Shown: one piece after another, positions 60,421 to 64,000 of the stretch
How positions within the stretch are numbered: position 1 is the first letter of the stretch
How the letters are laid out: each line of letters starts with the position of its first letter
Origin: Cycas panzhihuaensis
Lineage: Eukaryota; Cycadophyta
Direction of reading: 5' to 3'
NCBI GenBank assembly: GCA_023213395.1
Contig: CM041465.1
Location: forward strand, 3,782,001-3,846,000
Length of the DNA: 64,000 bases
Position numbers and translations under genes: made by a program
Notes under the pieces: model-generated
Seen by the model: the letters and a program-made list of their open reading frames with translations, nothing else
Told to the model about the DNA's origin: nothing
Database searches by the model: none

Positions 60421-61165
60421 CCCAGTGGGTCGAACACACAGCTCCCATCTGATCGAGCTATAGTCGACCCAAGAGAAGATTGTAGTTGACGTCAATGTCA
60501 AGGACTATAATGTCAGCGAGGACAGTCTTGTCCTTGAGAGTAAGCAGGATTGAAATGGATCCTAATGGAGTCTTTTCGCTACCGTCATAGCCTTGGCATC
60601 GCCATGGAACATGTTCTAAGGTGGAAATGCCAAGCTCTTGCATAACGCGCAAGGGCATGGAATTCACAGAAGAACCATTGTCGACAACATTCCTTCGCAG
60701 AGTATAGTCAGGTGTGTCGATGGCAATGGTGAATGGGAAGTTCCATTGGCGTTCCCTTTCACACGCAGGGGGAAGGTCTTTAGGGTCAAAGGAAATGATA
60801 GGCTCATGGATTTAGGTAACACCCAAAGCATGAATGGGCGCATCATTTGATCCTAAAGCTTCTAAAAGGAGAGTATATTGTTCGAGACAACTCCTCAAAA
60901 CATCCATCAAGGACATTCCTGCAATGACAGTATGGAGCTCGTCAACGATAAAGAAAGGCTTATCCTTGGCAGTAGGTTGGGTAAGTACCCTTTGAAAATT
61001 GTAATGACCAGGACACACAGGAATGGCCTTAGGAAATAGCGGTACTTCCAGAGGGGAGCTTTCTGGAAGAGGATCAAATTGTGGGATAGAAGAAGAAATG
61101 CCAGTTGCCTCTTTAGCGGCTTGAGACCAAGTAAGGGCATATAAGGGAGTAGCCTCAAGCATTTG
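60421..61165 (-). pseudogene. Gypsy protease, copy C
   Basis: Minus strand: KDKPFFIVDELHTVIAGMSL region, then VDNGSSVNSMPL (active-site D-N-G-S, about 60683-60665), LGISTLEHVP, VLADIIVLDIDVNYNLLLGRL. A retropepsin-like aspartic protease that cuts the polyprotein. Plant gypsy proteases often have DNGSS. Stops or shifts break it into pieces. Confidence 0.82.
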
Positions 61166-63390
61166 GATTACCTTCTTTCCCTTGTTATGAGAATACGAAG
61201 GTGAAGGAGTACATCGGTGAGGGGAATGCGAAGAAGAAGACGAATCTCAAGCACTCTTCCCTTTATTGTGGGAAGGACGGGAATTCAGTGATCTTCCCTA
61301 GTTCTGGTTGTTTTTGGGCTGAGTATTACGATCACGTTCCCCATGTTTGAGGAATGGATCCTTGTAGACCGGTTGATCTAGATTGGACCTTGAGGCCTAT
61401 TTAGGGGATGAGTCATGTCGAGGGGCATCCCTGGGATGCTAGGCCCTACAACATGAGTCATCATGGAAACACTCCCCATGAATGGAACACCACTTCTTCT
61501 CAAGTGAGGGATCAGGTTTCCTCACTTGAGAGGACTGGGCATTACGATTTCTAGGGAGGGAAGCTTGAGTAGCTTATTGTATTTGTTTGTTAGAAGTGGG
61601 TGATGAAGTAGCTTGCAATTTAAGTTCCTTTATCATACATTCGAATGAATGTATAGCGGATGTAAAATCTAGGGTCTTCTCAATTGGATGAGAAGAGGAC
61701 CTAGAGGATTGTTGTGGTTTGGTTTCTTTAGTTGGAGGTGGTGCCTCATGTCATTGTGAGGATTTGAGAGGCTTCTTGAGTCCAGCCTAGATCTCAATAG
61801 CCTCAAGCATTAAATACTTTGTAATAGAGGAGTCGCATATAGTCACCCCTAGCTTAAGGACTTCTACGTAGACTTCAGGGTGAAGTGCATTAACAAAGAG
61901 ATCCCTCTTCAATTCCTTGGGCAAAGTAGCCTTAGTGGAATGAAGAAGGTCATGAAATCACCGCATGAAGTCACGATTCATCTCATCATGACCTTGTTTG
62001 AGTGAAAGAAGGGATTTCATTCCACTTTCGAATGGGTGAGCAACATCAAAATAATTGATAAACTCGTCCACAAGTTGTTAGAACAAGAAAATGGAATGAG
62101 CTAGTAGGCGATAAAACCACTTAAGGGCATCACCTTGTAAGGATTGTGTGAATAGTTTCATTAGAATATGATCATAAACCTAGTAATCAATACACACCAT
62201 AAAGAAACTACAAACGTGCTCCGCTGGGTCCTGTGATGAAGTTCCATCGAACTTAGGAACTTCGGGAGGATGAGGTGGCAAATTGGTTCTCAACGCCTCA
62301 ATAGATAATGGCATCAATCTATAATCCATGAAGGGACGTGCCCTTGCCTGAACCATAGGATTGACAAATGATGTAGGAGGTAATGCGAAAGGAATGGATG
62401 GGGGTGGTAAATCGATCCCTCCTTGAGGGAGCACCCCATACTAGAAAGGGGCTTGAGGGTAAGCGCCTTGGAAGAAAGTTGGGATTCCTTGCAAAGGCAT
62501 AGTGTAAGGAGCTATGTTGGATGGTGGAAAAGAAGGGTGTGGAACCAGGTTTTATCCATATGGCCTACCATTAGGTGGTGCAACCCCATATGGATATAGC
62601 GGGTCCACCCCGTAAGCTGGAATATGATTCCCTTTACCCTGCCCCCAAGGTTGAGAAGTATAACCTGGGGGTATGTAAAGAGAAGGATTGTCAGGTTGGT
62701 TTTGAGGATACGTGGGAGCAAATCCTACATGACTAGTGGTGCTAGTAGAACCTCTAGGCCTATTAGGAAACACATGTGCCACATTAGGAGGTGGCATGTT
62801 AGCTTGACTCGAGAAAGGTATTCTAACTCCAAGCTGGGAGAAAGACATACCATGAGAGGGTCCTAAAGAACTAGGACCATGATGAGGGATAAAAGGTGTA
62901 ACATGCATCCCCAAAGTAGGTGTAGGAAAGGAGCGGGATAAATGTGTAGGCACAAAAAGGTTACTCGTTGTGGGAGGTGCAGATGCGGATGAAGAAGGTG
63001 GGACAGGAGTAGATGAAGAAAACTCTCCACCATACAAAACATCTTCAAACCATCTAGGACGTGATTGAATATGAGCTACTCGAAAGCACTCGCTAAGAGC
63101 TTCAACCACGTTAGTAGGAGGGGTATCTACATGATCGTAGGAAGTAGACGGGACTTCATACAAAGTAGACCCTTCGAGACGCTCCTCATAAGAATCACCA
63201 ACTGGATGGTGAATCTTGAGAGGAGATAGGCCCTCTATTGCATGAGTAAAAGGATGGGTGTTAAGTGGGTGACATTGGTCACCAGGTAGTAAATAGGATC
63301 ATCACCCTCTTCGGTGGATCCTGGAATAGATGTGGGGAACTCCTGAGTTCCCAAGGCAAATGCATGATAGGCCCAATCAGAAGGTGAAAC
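61166..63390 (-). pseudogene. Gypsy gag, copy C
   Basis: Minus strand: a Pro/Ser-rich N-terminus (63163-62552: STLYEVPSTSYDHVDTPPT), then LPPHPPEVPKFDGTSSQDPAEH (62290), the usual entry to the Retrotrans_gag domain. FESGMKSLLSLKQGHDEMN and a Cys/His cluster WCSIHGECFHDDSCC near 61470 follow. It forms the virus-like particle and binds RNA. The N-terminal start is not certain; frameshifts occur near 63200 and 62450. Confidence 0.8.
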
Positions 63391-63414
63391 GCTCGCTACG
63401 GGGCAGTGTCCCTA

Positions 63415-64000
63415 CGTCTAGCAAAAGGGTATGAGAGTATGCTATGCTAACTAAGCTAGGTAGCGAGGACCTCACCTCGCAGGGCATCCGTGCGCCGGAG
63501 CACGGATTCGGGACTGCAAGGTGCTTGGTTGCTTCCAGGTAGCCGTGCAAAGTAAGGCTTTCCTACCCTTCGGATGGCCGGGAAGGAGAGAGAATGCCTT
63601 GCGCGTTGCATCTTCTCAAGGCGATGAGAAGGCAACGAATGGAAGGGCAACTAACTAATGAGTAGGCAAATGCTGGAAAGGGCGCAATGAGGGCAACTCG
63701 AATGTGACACGAGCAAGCTATCTATGCTATGCTATGCTAGATAAAGCAAGAAATAATGTCAAAGATGAATGCACTTTCCATTTTTCCTTTATATTCCTTT
63801 ACAATTTCCTAACTACTCAGGCAAATGCATGAAAGGTAACAATGTAAAAGGGGATACGCGGGAAGTAAGGGGAATACCTGGATCCAGTGCCTGAATGGAG
63901 TGCAACTCGTCTCTCTAAGTCCTGCTCCTTCCTTCTCCGTTCGTCGTGCATGCGACGCCAGTCGGTGGTAGTTACCAGAAGCGATAGAAGAGGGGTTTAC
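63415..64000 (-). repeat. 5' LTR of gypsy copy C (partial)
   Basis: Minus strand shows the LTR-end block GGCCATCCGAAGGGTAGGAA and a GTGCTCCGGCGCACGGATGC segment (63512-63490) like the ends of the other LTRs (C 3' LTR: GTGCTCCGGCACGTGGGGC). It differs clearly from the C 3' LTR. The border with gag and the primer site was not resolved. Confidence 0.55.

Larger units (their letters stand above)
49394..64000 (-). mobile_element. Ty3/gypsy retrotransposon copy C (best preserved; 5' LTR cut by window)
   Basis: Read from right to left: 5' LTR end, gag, protease, linker, RT, RNase H, integrase, opposing PMD gene, sense RNase H, 3' LTR. Total over 14.6 kb. Compared with B it has far fewer stops and keeps the RT and protease catalytic motifs. 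The border at 49394 (TGGGATC) is ambiguous by a few bases because the target also reads TGGGAT. Confidence 0.85.

Noticed and set aside
1-64000. Host genes, organelle DNA, rRNA or tRNA genes
   Set aside because: No exon set, rRNA or tRNA cloverleaf was recognised; all coding signals belong to LTR elements or to the gene captured by them.

Overview
This window is plant nuclear DNA made almost entirely of nested, decayed LTR retrotransposons. I see no host single-copy gene, rRNA, tRNA, CRISPR array or bacterial-type operon. A plant origin is supported by Ty1/copia primer-binding sites (TGGTATCAAAGC type), Ty3/gypsy polyproteins of plant type, plant mobile domain (PMD) proteins, and stop codons that often sit where a sister copy has CAG, as expected from methylated CHG decay. 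The density and nesting fit a large seed-plant genome; I cannot name the species.

Layout: 1-8519 gypsy copy A (+), with an internal pol deletion. 8520-11257 an unassigned stretch ending in an unpaired 323-bp LTR. 11258-~21905 gypsy copy B (+), 5' truncated. ~21906-31054 the 3' part of copia D1, with a complete copia element E (23782-31035, two 298-bp LTRs) nested in its LTR. 31055-35141 a duplicated flank, a gypsy RNase H remnant (F) and a very old copia (H). ~35150-40831 very old gypsy G (+). 40832-49060 a complete copia element D2 with both LTRs. 49061-49393 the second copy of the duplicated flank. ~49394-64000 gypsy copy C (-), the best preserved, running off the right edge inside its 5' LTR.

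The most notable content is the gypsy family A/B/C/G (with F). Between integrase and the 3' LTR it carries a gene in the opposite orientation, with its own conserved TATATAAG box, a PMD-like domain, an acidic Gly/Pro-rich linker, a small phase-1 intron (109-122 bp, visible in A, B and C) and a C-terminal coiled coil. Beyond that gene, back in the sense orientation next to the 3' LTR, lies a second RNase H of the RVT_3 (archaeal-like) kind, in addition to the ordinary RT-linked RNase H. The order gag-PR-RT-RNH-INT / antisense PMD gene / sense aRNH / LTR is shared by independent copies, so it is an inherited architecture and not a chance insertion.

Ages differ strongly. C and A are GC-rich and readable, B is intermediate, and F, G and H are AT-rich wrecks. 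Every coding region carries stops or frameshifts, so nothing here is likely to be autonomously active. D1 and D2 share the same 3' flank, closely related 3' LTRs and the same altered RT motif, which points to an older segmental duplication of a gypsy-plus-copia block.
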